The notes: generated from the letters alone by a model not told the origin. A DNA stretch of 64,000 bases from JAFGPJ01 sp964612465 (GCA_964612465.1 CAZTDF010000002.1:1-64000); one strand, 5' to 3'. Shown: positions 43,361 through 54,400, numbered from the stretch's first letter. Program-made: numbers and translations.

Positions 43361-44542
43361 TTAGTATCTGCCGAATTGTGTTGCCAATTCTGCCAGACGT
43401 TTAAGTCTTTCGGGATTGACGTGGGGAGCAACACTACAGGCCGAAGAGAGTATGTATCCGCTGCCGGGCTTGCCGATTTTGATTCTTTCCTTAACAGCCC
43501 GTTCAAAGGTTTGATCATCCGCATTCAGCATCTCATTGACGGCGTCCAGGTTGCCCTTGAAGAAGAACCGCTCGCCATACTTTGACTTTGCATCTTCCAA
43601 ATATACGGTTCCGAGCGGTGGGGGGTCTAACGTGTCGATTCCATCAACGGCGGTCCTGCTCATGAGATCCAGGCGGTCGCCGATTGCTCCACAGGTATGA
43701 ACACACGATTTCAAGCCGTACCCACGTATCGCTCGAAAGATACGGTCTTCGTATGGAATAACAAATTCTTCATACATTTGCCGGCTGATGAATCCCGCCC
43801 CGGCAAAGGCGGAACTGACAAGGATCGCATCGGGCTGACAAGCGGCGTAAAGCTCGACCTGAGCCAGCACGTTTTGTGTCAGGACTCCGAGAAATTCGTG
43901 ACATATTTGCGGGGCATCAATCAGAGCGAAAAAGGCCTGTTCATAGCCGAATAGCTCCAATAGATGAGTAAAAGGCGAAAAAACTTCTACATGGATCGAG
44001 ACCTCTGGCGCAAGCTGCTGAACCTTAGAGAGCGTGTTTGTGAACCATGCCGGATAAACAGCCGGATCAGACAGCTCGGCTTGAGGATCAATGCCCCAGA
44101 GTTCGGGCGTGTGCCATGTGTTCCAGACATAGCCGGGCAGTCTGTATGTAGCCGGGTCGCCAACATCAACGGATGTATAATCTGCCCGGGCGAGCGGCTT
44201 GTGTCCCGGTTGATACGTCTGGGGGTTATCGTCGGCGCCGAAAATAGTTTCCAATCCTGATTTCCAGCGAAGGTGTTCGCGGTCACCGATATGCTCGCGT
44301 GAGACCAGGGCGTTCGTCCAGTCGGGCGGCCTGCCGGGGAGATTCACCAGTATGCCGTCGAATCCGTACTCCCGTTGCCGTTCGACCAGCGCTCCGGCAA
44401 AGGCTTCGCTGTCGAACCATATTTCCGAGGGCTTGCCGGTGCAGTTCAGGAAATAGTGCCCGAGTGCAAGTTGGCACATGACCGGGACCCGGTCGGGCGT
44501 TTGATGATTCATCGCTGCTGCAATCCGTTGTTTCGAATTCAT
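43361..44542 (-). CDS. Uroporphyrinogen-decarboxylase-family (methyltransferase-like) protein
   Basis: A 393-residue TIM-barrel protein opening M-N-S-K-Q-R-I-A-A-A-M-N-H-Q-T-P-D-R-V-P-V, the usual start of the MtaA/CmuA/UroD-like group. A H-T-C-G-A-I segment carries the His-x-Cys zinc pair of the methyltransferase branch, and S-S-A-C-S-V-A-P-H-V near the end supplies a third Cys. These traits favour a corrinoid- or thiol-methyltransferase-like enzyme over true haem synthesis. The ATG used here lies 17 bases after the stop of the PQQ-propeller gene on the same strand. The substrate is unknown. Confidence 0.85.
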   Translation of the reverse strand: MNSKQRIAAAMNHQTPDRVPVMCQLALGHYFLNCTGKPSEIWFDSEAFAGALVERQREYGFDGILVNLPGRPPDWTNALVSREHIGDREHLRWKSGLETIFGADDNPQTYQPGHKPLARADYTSVDVGDPATYRLPGYVWNTWHTPELWGIDPQAELSDPAVYPAWFTNTLSKVQQLAPEVSIHVEVFSPFTHLLELFGYEQAFFALIDAPQICHEFLGVLTQNVLAQVELYAACQPDAILVSSAFAGAGFISRQMYEEFVIPYEDRIFRAIRGYGLKSCVHTCGAIGDRLDLMSRTAVDGIDTLDPPPLGTVYLEDAKSKYGERFFFKGNLDAVNEMLNADDQTFERAVKERIKIGKPGSGYILSSACSVAPHVNPERLKRLAELATQFGRY

Positions 44543-44558
44543 TCTTTCGCTCAAACCT

Positions 44559-47500
44559 CTATTGCGGAACGAAGGCAAGTGACGTCTGCAGGGCAAAGCC
44601 GCACGTGCAGCCCGAGCTGTTTTCCGGGATCAGTACGAGCCCGCCGGCGGGAATCATGTTGATCCAGCATCCGGGTCGTGTCGCTGTGGTCAGTCGCTGC
44701 GGGCCGCCTTCCGGGCCAATGTCGTACATCCAGGGGTTCCAGCCTCGCCAGAACAGGCACTGGGCCGAAGCAGATACTCCGCCGCAGCCATGCCCGCGAC
44801 GGTCAAACTTCCAGCCCTCGATTCTCTCGCCCGTTTTCAAATTATATGCGTACGGCCAGGCATACACCGTCCCGGCGATGATTGTCGGGTGACGGTTATA
44901 TTCGCCGTGCTGACCGTCGGTTGCAAGGCCGGTGGCGTGATCAGCCTGCCAAAGGACCTTGCTGGAGTTCGCGTCATAAGCACAATAGTGATAATAGACA
45001 CGATCATCGAAGAGCCTGGAGCCGCTCAGCAGGAGTATCCCTCCGGCACAATTTAGATATACCGGTTCTTCGAATTTGGAGATATCAATTTTTGTCTTGA
45101 ACATGACATGGCCGGTATGTTTTTCGAGAGCAACCAGATATTGATTGCCTCCATGGAAAAGCATTTTTGCAGGCATACGTCCGATTTTGTCGGCTATGGC
45201 TTTTGTACTATCCGTTTCGAGAAAGTATATACATTCATCGCCAACTGAAATTGTAGTGTTGACGATAAGCCCGGCTTGATATTTCCATAGCAACCGGTAA
45301 TCCCGTTTGTCCATAGCGAATAGATAATCGCTGGTCACAAGCTTCATGTCCCTGTACCACAGCAAATTATCGGCTTCATAGCTGGTCTCGGTATAAGATG
45401 CACCTTTCCTTCGACCGCTGCCGAAAAGAAGGTCGCCGGAATAAGCTATGTAGCCCCATTCTCGAGGTTCGGACTCAATTAGCTGAGGCATTTCGAAAGT
45501 CGTGCGGCGGTGACCGGTGCTAACATCGAAGCCGTAACACTTGTCTTGAGCTACGACATAAAGACACTTTTCATCCACGGCCATACTGCCGGAATCCAGG
45601 AACACGCCGAGCCGGCGGGAATTGGGAACTTCGACCTGCCACTCGATTGTCCCGTTATAAGCATCTATAGCGTAAACGATGCAATCGCCCGGGGCGAAAA
45701 GGCGCCCGTCCTTGAACAAGGGCGGCACATTGCGGTGGTGACGGTCGATCATCCGGCGCGGGCCGGGCCGGCCGAACCACTGGACCGCCATCTTACCCTT
45801 GACGATTTTATCGCCGCTGCAGGCGGTATTGCCCGGCTCGGAATAGGTATGCGTCCATTCGCCCGCGCCGTCCAGCGCCGGGCGAATAGTCCACGCCAGG
45901 GCCATGTCACGCGTCTTATGCAATTTCCAATCGACCAGGGACGGTTGCCCCCATTTCTTCAGGTCCTGCTGCCTGAGATTATTGCTGAGCCCGAACAAAG
46001 CAACAGTTCCGCCGTATGGTCTTAGCACCCTGAAGATATCGTCTGCCGAGTCGGGGAGCCTGCCGCCCGTGCGAAGTGTTTCATCTGAAACGATGATATT
46101 CGTGAAGTACTTTGTATAAGGCAGTTTTGTCGAATTCTTGTGATGAACGACTACTCTGCCGTAGAGCCCGGCTTTGTCGATGGCCCTGCGTGCGGCGGCT
46201 ACATTACGCGGATCTTCGTCGACGCAGATAATCTTCAAATCGCTCCTGCGAGCCAGCTCATACGCCAGCCGTCCCTGCCCACAGCCCAGCACGAGGCAGT
46301 ATCCTGTCGTGATGCCCGTCCGTTCGAGAATCAGCTTTGCGGCTTCGGCATATCTTTCCGTCAAAACGTCACGAGGATAAGGATTGGTGTCTGTCTTGGC
46401 CTCGATAACTTTCGCGTTTTCTTTTACGCCGCCTCTGAAACAGTATATCTGTCCCTTATCTGTACTGACAAAAAGGGCGCCGTTGACGACGCTCAAGCCG
46501 TATGCTTTGCCGTCGACGGGAGCATCCCAGATGACCTTTCCCGTCGAGGCATCGATCGCGGCGATTTTGTCCTCTCCTCCGACGAACAGAGCATCGCCGG
46601 CCATAATCATCGCATACGGGTATTCGCATCGGACCGTCCAGCGATAGCAGTCTTTCATTTTGCTCGATAGTTCACCGACCTGCTTTGTGAGATTGCCTAT
46701 TTCCTCTCTTAATTGTTTTGTTACCGGCATGTTTTTGTCTGTCTTTTTGAGCCGTTCGCTGATCGCATCGCGCCGGCGAATCAGGCGATTTCGTTCTCTT
46801 GAAAGCTCCAGATATGTCCCGCGGTCGAAGGCCGAAAGTTGTTTCTCCGATTGCATATATGCGGTCGGTCCGCTGACAAGCATTCTCAGGCCGCCGAAGG
46901 TTGCAATCTTGTCCCTTGTTTCTACGTCACTGGCATCAAGCTCTTTTGCCCGCAGGCCCGGTCCCGTGACAAGGACGTTCTCTGTCAGAATCGCAAAGGT
47001 TCCGCCTTCGCTGGGCAGCTCTCCCAATGATGCGCCGTCAGTCCGTGCGAAAATAGCCGGATTGGTTCGCCCGGTTGGGACATAAAGCCGCTCATCAGAA
47101 GCAAGCATGTAACCCTGCGGAGATATGGTCACTTTTTGCTTCCATTTTACTGACCCATCTTCAGCGCTCAGTGCCGACAGGAATGTACCCTGGTTCGGGA
47201 ACAAGCCGGCGGCAAAATACAGAATCCCGTTATCGACCAGCAGGCCCGTACGTATGGGCCACATCGATATAATACGACCGTTGCCCGGAATCATACGATC
47301 CCCGTCAGTTCCCTTATGTTTCCATGTTAGCGAGCCGTCATCAGCCGATAGGCAGTAGACATATCCGTCGTCCGAGGCCGTATAGACTTTACCGTCCGAG
47401 ATGCAGGGGGCCAGCCTGACAGGGCCTTCCGTGAAAAAGGTCCAACGTTCATGCCCGGTCATCGAGTCCAGCGCATAGATTTTATCATCCGCAGATGAAG

Positions 47501-47798
47501 CGAAGTATATAGTATCGCCCACTCCTACGACTTGAAATGCCCTGTCATATGCTACGGTTGACCTGAGGTTGAACTGCCGGTGCCAGAAATCCTGCTTTGC
47601 CGGTTCCGGCCATGCGGGCTCAGGTTGATGTGATGCCATGTAAACCCATGATTCGTTCAGCGGAAGCTCCAGCCGCTCATCGGTTACGCCGCTTCTGTGT
47701 TTATCATGCATGAAAGCCGGCCAGTCTTCAGCTTTTGTGGATGCGGGATTGGCAAAGATTAAAGAGCAAAGGGTAAACAAGGACACGTATTTATACAT
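44559..47798 (-). CDS. PQQ-type beta-propeller protein with an embedded methyltransferase domain
   Basis: A 1079-residue exported protein (leader about 1-23). Repeated blades with A-L-D-S-M-T-G-H-E-R-W, C-L-S-A-D-D-G-S-L-T-W-K and A-I-D-A-S-T-G-K-V-I-W-D form a PQQ/BamB-like propeller in the first 450 residues. Then a class-I SAM methyltransferase-like domain appears (about 475-620) with motif I V-L-G-C-G-Q-G-R-L and acidic motif I-C-V-D-E-D-P. Propeller blades resume after it (A-I-D-A-Y-N-G-T-I-E-W). Such proteins recur in planctomycetes. A SAM-dependent enzyme in an exported protein is puzzling, since SAM is cytoplasmic; the domain may have lost activity. Confidence 0.88.
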   Translation of the reverse strand: MYKYVSLFTLCSLIFANPASTKAEDWPAFMHDKHRSGVTDERLELPLNESWVYMASHQPEPAWPEPAKQDFWHRQFNLRSTVAYDRAFQVVGVGDTIYFASSADDKIYALDSMTGHERWTFFTEGPVRLAPCISDGKVYTASDDGYVYCLSADDGSLTWKHKGTDGDRMIPGNGRIISMWPIRTGLLVDNGILYFAAGLFPNQGTFLSALSAEDGSVKWKQKVTISPQGYMLASDERLYVPTGRTNPAIFARTDGASLGELPSEGGTFAILTENVLVTGPGLRAKELDASDVETRDKIATFGGLRMLVSGPTAYMQSEKQLSAFDRGTYLELSRERNRLIRRRDAISERLKKTDKNMPVTKQLREEIGNLTKQVGELSSKMKDCYRWTVRCEYPYAMIMAGDALFVGGEDKIAAIDASTGKVIWDAPVDGKAYGLSVVNGALFVSTDKGQIYCFRGGVKENAKVIEAKTDTNPYPRDVLTERYAEAAKLILERTGITTGYCLVLGCGQGRLAYELARRSDLKIICVDEDPRNVAAARRAIDKAGLYGRVVVHHKNSTKLPYTKYFTNIIVSDETLRTGGRLPDSADDIFRVLRPYGGTVALFGLSNNLRQQDLKKWGQPSLVDWKLHKTRDMALAWTIRPALDGAGEWTHTYSEPGNTACSGDKIVKGKMAVQWFGRPGPRRMIDRHHRNVPPLFKDGRLFAPGDCIVYAIDAYNGTIEWQVEVPNSRRLGVFLDSGSMAVDEKCLYVVAQDKCYGFDVSTGHRRTTFEMPQLIESEPREWGYIAYSGDLLFGSGRRKGASYTETSYEADNLLWYRDMKLVTSDYLFAMDKRDYRLLWKYQAGLIVNTTISVGDECIYFLETDSTKAIADKIGRMPAKMLFHGGNQYLVALEKHTGHVMFKTKIDISKFEEPVYLNCAGGILLLSGSRLFDDRVYYHYCAYDANSSKVLWQADHATGLATDGQHGEYNRHPTIIAGTVYAWPYAYNLKTGERIEGWKFDRRGHGCGGVSASAQCLFWRGWNPWMYDIGPEGGPQRLTTATRPGCWINMIPAGGLVLIPENSSGCTCGFALQTSLAFVPQ

Positions 47799-48665
47799 AG
47801 AGTACCTTTCACTTCAGAACACAAATAATGTTGTTAAATATAATTCTATCATAAGATAACAAATCTGAAGGGCGAATGCCATTTTCTATTAACTACATAA
47901 TCACGGTGAAATCGCTCTCTGAACATCAATAGCCCCCGCGCACTCGGCGTTCTCGGCGGTAAAACAACCGAATTGGCTTTGAATTGGCTTTGTTTTTTCG
48001 CCTCTCAACTCAGGCTTCATTCTCATATGCCCTTTTGAAACAAGTGTTTATCTCCATTCAGCTACGCCGCAAATTGGCTTTGTTTTTTCAACCCCCAGAG
48101 CAAGTCTGGGAGCTAACTAAGATTGGCTTTGTTTGGCTTTGTTTTTCGGCCGCCCCGGCCCACTTAAAACTCCATAAACCATTATTAATATTGACTTAAC
48201 GTCATTTTGCCCATTCGAAAATTGGGTTTGTTTTTTCAAATAGCCCCTCCGAATAACCCCCCAGATCTACTCTCATTTTTACATTTTTACTTCAATATCA
48301 TTCTGTCTCCTGAATTCTGTATTCTGCATTCTATATCTATTTTGTTATCTATTATACGAATATAAGCACAAAATGTCTGGCATATTTTAATAAAATCTCC
48401 GTGAGACGGCATTCTTTGTTCGTATTGCGTATTACGTGCTATTGCTAATCAATCCATACGTAAATCTCATAAATCTTGTCCAAAAAGGTCGACTGGAATT
48501 GGCGAGAACGCCCCTTCGACAAGCTCGGGCAGACCTGATAACGGCTAAGTAAGTGTGGTGTCAAGAAAATAATGAAGGTGTTAAATAAACTGTTTATCTG
48601 GTTCTGTCCCCTTACCAACACAGATAAAGTACGAGTGAGCGTTAAGTCATATAAACGTGATCAGG
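47799..48665. repeat. Gene-free region with TTGGSTTTGTTTTTTC repeats
   Basis: No gene supported. Between about 47970 and 48245 there are five pieces of the repeat family also found at 7.6-8.1 kb, all in the same orientation. They include the double AATTGGCTTTG start (47970) and the ATTGGGTTTGTTTTTTCAAA end (48220). The rest is AT-rich with no clear structure. Confidence 0.75.
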
Positions 48666-48962
48666 CTATACGACCTCTTCAACCTCGTCTCTTACTCTAT
48701 GAAACACGAACTCGCTGAATTGATTGAGCGCAACACGATTCTCAGCTTCAACAACGGCAAGGATATCAGCATCAACATCCCGGATTACACGGCCTGTGTT
48801 AATAACTGCGATCTCATCAACAGCAGCAGTCTTGAGTTTCGCCCATCCCACCCAGGAATCTCTGCCTTCGGCCACAATCTCGATGCCACCAGATCGGGGA
48901 CGCTTAGTAATCTTGCCTTTGATTTTTCGAATCAGCGCAAGCTACCCTTCATCGTACTTCAT
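48666..48962 (-). pseudogene. Broken endonuclease/exonuclease/phosphatase-family gene
   Basis: The minus-strand frame reads M-K-Y-D-E-G, then TAG (48942-48944), then L-A-L-I-R-K-I-K-G-K-I and on through D-S-W-V-G-W-A-K-L-K, N-T-G-R-V-I-R-D-V-D-A-D-I-L-A-V-V-E-A-E-N-R. The last part is the N-terminal region of the EEP nuclease/phosphatase superfamily, where that acidic E-A-E-N is the metal-binding part. The frame ends after about 95 codons, so the catalytic remainder is missing. A GGAAGG site stands before the ATG. Both the early nonsense codon and the truncation mark it as a relic. Confidence 0.7.
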
Positions 48963-49198
48963 CCTTCCATGACGAACTTCTGTTCATATGGTTTCTATAT
49001 ATAGCCGCTTTCGGATCTTACTTCCCGTTAGTATAGCACCTCAACATTCCGACAATCGGCTTGTTTTCAATGGTTTAGCATCAATATTACTGAAAGTCGG
49101 CCTCTTTTGGGGATGGAATTCTTGCCACGGGACGCCGATTGGATATAATGGATTAGATTATTTAGGGGCATCTCTATAGAAAGGGTGGCAAAGCATTT

Positions 49199-50239
49199 AT
49201 GACTAAGACACAAAGCAATGGCGAACATTTAGAGTTCTACACTTCGATCATGAAGGTGGCAGTTCTAATACTGACCGCTTTCGGATTCTTCACATTCATC
49301 GCTACACGGCCGGCCTGGGCCGGAGCGAGCCGGATAGCTTCTGCGGACAACTTTCGCAGACCGACTAATGATGATGAGCTGAAGTACTGGCTGAAGAATA
49401 TGGTCTGGTACCACCGCTTTACAAACGCTGAGATAACTGCCGCGACAGGTTTAAAAAACAGCGAAATCGTCGCAGCGATGGAAAAGTTTGACATTCGGCC
49501 GGACAATCGGGCGGAACCGAATGATGACTCATCTCTGATTGTGCTGCCGTACCCGGGAGGGCGGCATCCTCGGATAGGTTTTCTGGAAGGAGCGATCGAT
49601 CCGCAGCGGGAAACGAAATGCAGTGTTTTCACGCCCTGGGACCGCGACAGCTATGTCGTGCTCGACTTGCCGGAAGCCATCTGGTCGAATTTAGGCCTGA
49701 CTTATCTGGCTCATACCCATATCGACACGATCTGGACCAGCAAGGGCATCAGTCTGCCAAAACTGGAGTGGAAGCGGCAAACCGACGGGACGCTGGATAT
49801 CGAGCGGGCTCTTCCGAACAAAATCACATTCGGCGTGAAAGTCAAATCGACAAAAGAAGCTGTGCGAATGGAGATGTGGCTCAGCAACGGCACGAAAGAG
49901 CGTTTGACGGATTTGCGGATACAAAACTGCGTGATGACAAAGATGGCGGTGGGTTTCGAGCAGCAAACCAATGAAAATAAAATCTTTACCAATCCATACG
50001 TGGCCTGCCGGTCCGGCGACGGCAAACGCTGGATTATTACTGCCTGGGAAAACTGTCACAATCCGTGGGGCAATGAGAATTGTCCCTGCTTTCATTCGGA
50101 CCCGAAGTTTCCCGATTTAGAGCCGGGCCAGACATACCGGCTGCGCGGGTGGCTTTCGTTTTATGAGGGCACAGATATCGAGAAAGAGTTCAAGAGGATC
50201 GAAGCAACCGGCTGGCGGAAGCGGCATGAAAATAAGTAA
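49199..50239 (+). CDS. Exported hypothetical protein
   Basis: 346 residues from the first ATG, or 329 from the in-frame ATG at 49250, where a standard leader begins (hydrophobic core L-I-L-T-A-F-G-F-F-T-F-I-A, cleavage after A-W-A). An early helix-turn-helix-like piece (T-N-A-E-I-T-A-A-T-G-L-K-N-S-E-I-V) is followed by a beta-rich domain with several Trp and Cys, including N-C-H-N-P-W-G-N-E-N-C-P-C-F-H-S. The end is R-G-W-L-S-F-Y-E-G. Proteins with this layout occur in planctomycetes without assigned function. It precedes the double-thioredoxin gene by 33 bases and may be co-transcribed with it. Confidence 0.75.
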   Translation: MTKTQSNGEHLEFYTSIMKVAVLILTAFGFFTFIATRPAWAGASRIASADNFRRPTNDDELKYWLKNMVWYHRFTNAEITAATGLKNSEIVAAMEKFDIRPDNRAEPNDDSSLIVLPYPGGRHPRIGFLEGAIDPQRETKCSVFTPWDRDSYVVLDLPEAIWSNLGLTYLAHTHIDTIWTSKGISLPKLEWKRQTDGTLDIERALPNKITFGVKVKSTKEAVRMEMWLSNGTKERLTDLRIQNCVMTKMAVGFEQQTNENKIFTNPYVACRSGDGKRWIITAWENCHNPWGNENCPCFHSDPKFPDLEPGQTYRLRGWLSFYEGTDIEKEFKRIEATGWRKRHENK

Positions 50240-50272
50240 ATCATGTAGCGTAGAAAAAAAGGAGATTCAATT

Positions 50273-51403
50273 ATGGGTAAACATAGTCTGGGTATTTTAA
50301 CGGCAATCGTTTTATTATTTCTCGCTCCGGAATTTAGTCGGTCGGCGCAGTTGAAAGCCAAAACGCTGGAAATTGGCCGGCAAGCGCCTGATTTTAACCT
50401 TCCCGGCGTGGACGGGCGTAACTATCGGCTGGCGGATTTTGCCGATGCGAAGATTCTCGTGGTCGTTTTTACCTGTAACCACTGTCCCACTGCCCAGGCT
50501 TACGAGGACAGAATCAAGAAGCTGACTTCTGATTATAAAAGCAAAGGTGTTGCGGTGGTCGCCATTTCGCCCAATGACCCCCAAGCGGTGCGTCTCGATG
50601 AGCTTGGCTATTCGGATATGAGCGATACATTTGAAGAAATGAAAATTCGTGCCAGGGATAAAAGCTATAATTTTCCATATCTTTATGACGGAAAGACGCA
50701 GGCTGTTACTACTGCTTATGGGGCGGTTGCGACGCCGCACTTATTTATTTTTGACAACCAGCGGAAGCTGCGTTACGCCGGGCGATTCGACGATTCTGAA
50801 AAAAAACCCAAACAGGTTAAATCCAGCGATGCGATTAATGCAATCGAGGCAATATTGGCCGGCAAAAAAGTACCTGTCGAGAAGACCAGGGCATTTGGCT
50901 GTTCGGTTAAATGGGCCAGCAAACGAGCCTCGGCGAAAGCCGCTCTTGTATCCTGGGCGAGGGAAAAAGTCACGCTAACGATGATAAATGCAAAAGATGT
51001 CAGCGAGCTTATAAAAAATGATACATCTAAGCTAAGGCTGATCAATATCTGGGCGACCTGGAGCGAGCCGAGCGTCAGGCAAATTGAGCAGTTCGTTATT
51101 GCGAACCGGATGTATCGCCGGCGGGATTTCGAGCTGATTACTATAAGTGCAGATTCGCCCGCTAAAGAGCAGCAGGTTCTTTCCGCTTTGAAAAAACAGC
51201 AGGCATCCTGCAGGAATTATTTATTCGCCCAGGGTGACATTTATCAGCTCATGGAAGCAATTGACAAGGATCTGCTTGGCGGTGTCCCCTATACGCTTTT
51301 GATAGAGCCGGGCGGCAAAGTCATTTATCGCAGGCTGGGATTGATAGAGCCGCTCGAACTTAAAAAGACCATCGTCGAATACGTCGGGCGCTATTACAAA
51401 TAG
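50273..51403 (+). CDS. Double thioredoxin-fold exported protein, second active site degenerate
   Basis: A 376-residue protein with a hydrophobic leader (about 6-24). Domain 1 (about 30-195) is a redoxin/AhpC-type thioredoxin fold with active site T-C68-N-H-C71-P and the cis-proline strand V-A-T-P-H-L. Domain 2 (about 235-376) is TlpA-like with I-N-I-W-A-T-W-S264-E-P-S267: both catalytic cysteines are replaced by serine, yet the later V-P-Y-T cis-proline is kept. The first domain should be a thiol oxidoreductase or peroxiredoxin-like enzyme outside the membrane; the second may bind partners without chemistry. An AAAAAGGAG binding site precedes the ATG. Confidence 0.88.
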   Translation: MGKHSLGILTAIVLLFLAPEFSRSAQLKAKTLEIGRQAPDFNLPGVDGRNYRLADFADAKILVVVFTCNHCPTAQAYEDRIKKLTSDYKSKGVAVVAISPNDPQAVRLDELGYSDMSDTFEEMKIRARDKSYNFPYLYDGKTQAVTTAYGAVATPHLFIFDNQRKLRYAGRFDDSEKKPKQVKSSDAINAIEAILAGKKVPVEKTRAFGCSVKWASKRASAKAALVSWAREKVTLTMINAKDVSELIKNDTSKLRLINIWATWSEPSVRQIEQFVIANRMYRRRDFELITISADSPAKEQQVLSALKKQQASCRNYLFAQGDIYQLMEAIDKDLLGGVPYTLLIEPGGKVIYRRLGLIEPLELKKTIVEYVGRYYK

Positions 51404-51445
51404 AGCGGCTGCCGCATCCTGGAATTGTGCTTTAATCCGATTTTG

Positions 51446-54400
51446 CTATTTTTGCTCCTCAAGGATACCCATGCCGCTGCGGTCCGGGTAAGGCGGCCGT
51501 TTGGCCGGCACGTAGGGATTTTTCTCGATCTCATCAAGCATGTGTTTTATGGCGGCGTCGAGCTGCGGATCGCCCCCGTCGACCATTAATTCCGGGTCGT
51601 CGATAATCTCTATATCCGGGTCCACGCCGTGACCTTCCATTGTGAGCGTTCCGTCGGTTTCATAGAAGGTGATAAACGGCACGGTTAATCGCGCTCCGTC
51701 AATCAGCGACGGATTCCTGGAAATGCCGATAACGCCGCCCCAGGTGCGCATGCCGATAAGTTTTCCGAGGCCGGCTTTGCGGAAGAGGTAAGGAAAGATG
51801 TCCCCGCCGGAGCCGGACTCGCCGTTGATTAACATACACTTGGGGCCCTGGTGGCTAAGGGTCGGGACACGCCAGTCATTTTCATAACGTTCGAAAAGAT
51901 GGAGGTAAATGGGACGATTCAGAAGTTCGATAAAGCGGTCGGCGATATTCCCTCCCCCGTTCCATCGCTCATCGATGATTAGCGCATCCTTGTTCATCTG
52001 GCCGTAGAACTGGCGGAAAAGTTCGCGTTGTCCCCGGTTAGCGGTGTCCGGTACGTGTATGTATCCGATCCTGCCGCCGGATTCTTTTTCGACGTGCTGA
52101 CGATTACTCTCAATCCAATGCCGATAACGCAAATTGGATTCCGAACCCAACAGTTTTACAACGACATTCGTCGCCTCTTCGGGATTGGGATTGGCTCCGA
52201 CTGTCAGTGTAACAGTTTGGCCGGCCAGACCTTCGAAAGCCGCCCAGGGCGCCCTGGATGTATCAACCGGGATACCGTTGACTTTAAATATATATTTACA
52301 TTGCTCCTTTTCTTTCTCATCCAGATCGTCCAGCACCGAACGGGCGTCGGTATCCCAGATGCCCCCCTCGTATAATTTGCTAATGCGATAGTATCCCTGG
52401 TCGAGCTCGAAGTCCACTCCGAGATATCCGATCGATTGGGATGGTCCGGAGTCTACATCGCCGCCGCCGTAATATGTATGCCCGGCGTTGACTTCACTGA
52501 TCATTTCCGCGATGACATAGCCGACATCTCGGCGTGATACGCAGTCATCCAGCATGGCCTCGTACTGTTTGCGCACGGCGGGCCAGTCCACCCGGTGCAT
52601 GTGGGGATCGTAGAAGTAGTCACGCATAAAACGCCACGCATCAACAAATATTTGCCGCCATTCCTGTCGTGGTTGAATCATTACTTTCATTGGTCTGCTC
52701 ACAACCAGGTTCTCAAGCTTTTGTTCGGGTTTGGCGTCGATTATGCCCGTCTTACCCTCACTGCGGACGAGAAGCTTCTTACCGTCCGGCGTCATTTGCA
52801 CGAAATTTACCTTTTTGAGGATTGTTTTCTCCTCGCGTTTTTCGCTGTTGGGATCGAAGTACTGCAGGGCACTTTCTTCTCCGCGTCGGAGGTAAATAAT
52901 GTGGTTCTTATCGTTGATGCCGATATATCCGAACCGCCCTCGCTTAATGGGAACGCGGAAAGCACGCATCTCCATATTTTCCAGGTCGATTTCTACCGGT
53001 TTGGGTTTCTCCTTGTCTTTATCCTTTTTATCATTTTCCTTCTCATCGTTCGGATCAGCAGACTCGCACGATTTTTCATCATCACTGCTGTTATTCTCAG
53101 ACTCCCTGCTGTCTACGTCGTTGGGATCTTCGCCCTGATGTTTTTCGCCGGAGTCGTCGTCTTTGTCCTTATCCTTCTCTTTGTCTTTTTCGTCTTTATC
53201 CGCCTCTTCCTCGTCACTCTTTGCCTTGAATGGATTCGAGACATCCTTTCGCAACGGAAGGGCATGCAGCACGGCTGTGTCCTGGTAAGTAAAGGTCAGG
53301 CCCGTATCTGCATATTTGGGTTGTGAGATTTCTCGTTGACTGAAGAAGTACAGGAAGTCTCCCTTGCGATCGAACGTGGGCAGATAATCCATGAACATGC
53401 CGCCGGTGGCCTGATGGGATTCATCCTTCAAGACATTATAAATCATGATCACGTTCATGTTGTCCATGTTGGGTTTATTATAGGTTAGCCACTGGGAGTC
53501 GGACGACCAACTGAAGTGCATGGGAACACCCCAATTCCACCCTGTTATGTTGATGCGGTCGAAATAACGGACCTGTCGTTGCTCGACGTCAAAGAGATAA
53601 AACTTGCTCTCATTATCGGTAAATACCATCCATTTGGAGTCGGGTGACCAACTCGGTTGATAGCGGTAGCCTGCTCCCATGGACGTAACGGTTTCCGGTT
53701 TGCCTTGCCCATCGGTAGGCCGAATAACAAGCTCGTTTTCGCCGGATTCGTCCGACAAGTATGTAATCCATTTTCCATCGGGACTCCACGAAGGCTCGCG
53801 TTCCGCGAAACCGCTCGTGCGGGTAAGGTTTCGCGGTGTACCGTTCTTTGCCGGCAGCGACCAGATATCACCGCGACTTTCAACCAATACACGTTTCGCA
53901 TTGGGAGAGAGATGCCAGTCAGAAAGTCTCCTGCTAACGTCCTTGCGAATCGGACGGAGCTTCGGACGGGCGCCGGGGATCGAGATATTAACGGGGATCG
54001 CCTGCTCGCCGGTGAGGTTCAGCAGGTAAAGTTTGGTATTGTATTCGAAGATAATCTCACCTTCGCCGTTCGGGCCGGGGCCGTTGGAAGGCCATTTTAC
54101 ATCGTAATCCTTGAAATTCGTAACCTGTTTTCTTTCGCTCGTCTCTATATTATAGCACCAAATATTAAGACGATGATTCTGTCCGGCATCCGAAAGGTAA
54201 TAGATTTTTTTGCCGTGCCACATGGGAATGGTATCGGTGCCTTCCCAATCAGTGATTTTTTTCGAAGTATGATTACTTAGGTGGAAAAGCCAGATGTCCG
54301 AAGCCCATCCGCCGCGGTAACGTTTCCATGTTCTGAAATCGCGATTTCGCGGCGTGTAAGCGAGCCATTGGCCGTCACCAGAAATTGTCCCGTAACCGCC

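Noticed and set aside
52595..53326. 243-codon + strand frame opposite the tricorn-type gene
   Set aside because: It is the antisense reading of the charged linker and neighbouring sequence; hydrophobic runs arise from complementing Lys/Asp/Glu codons.
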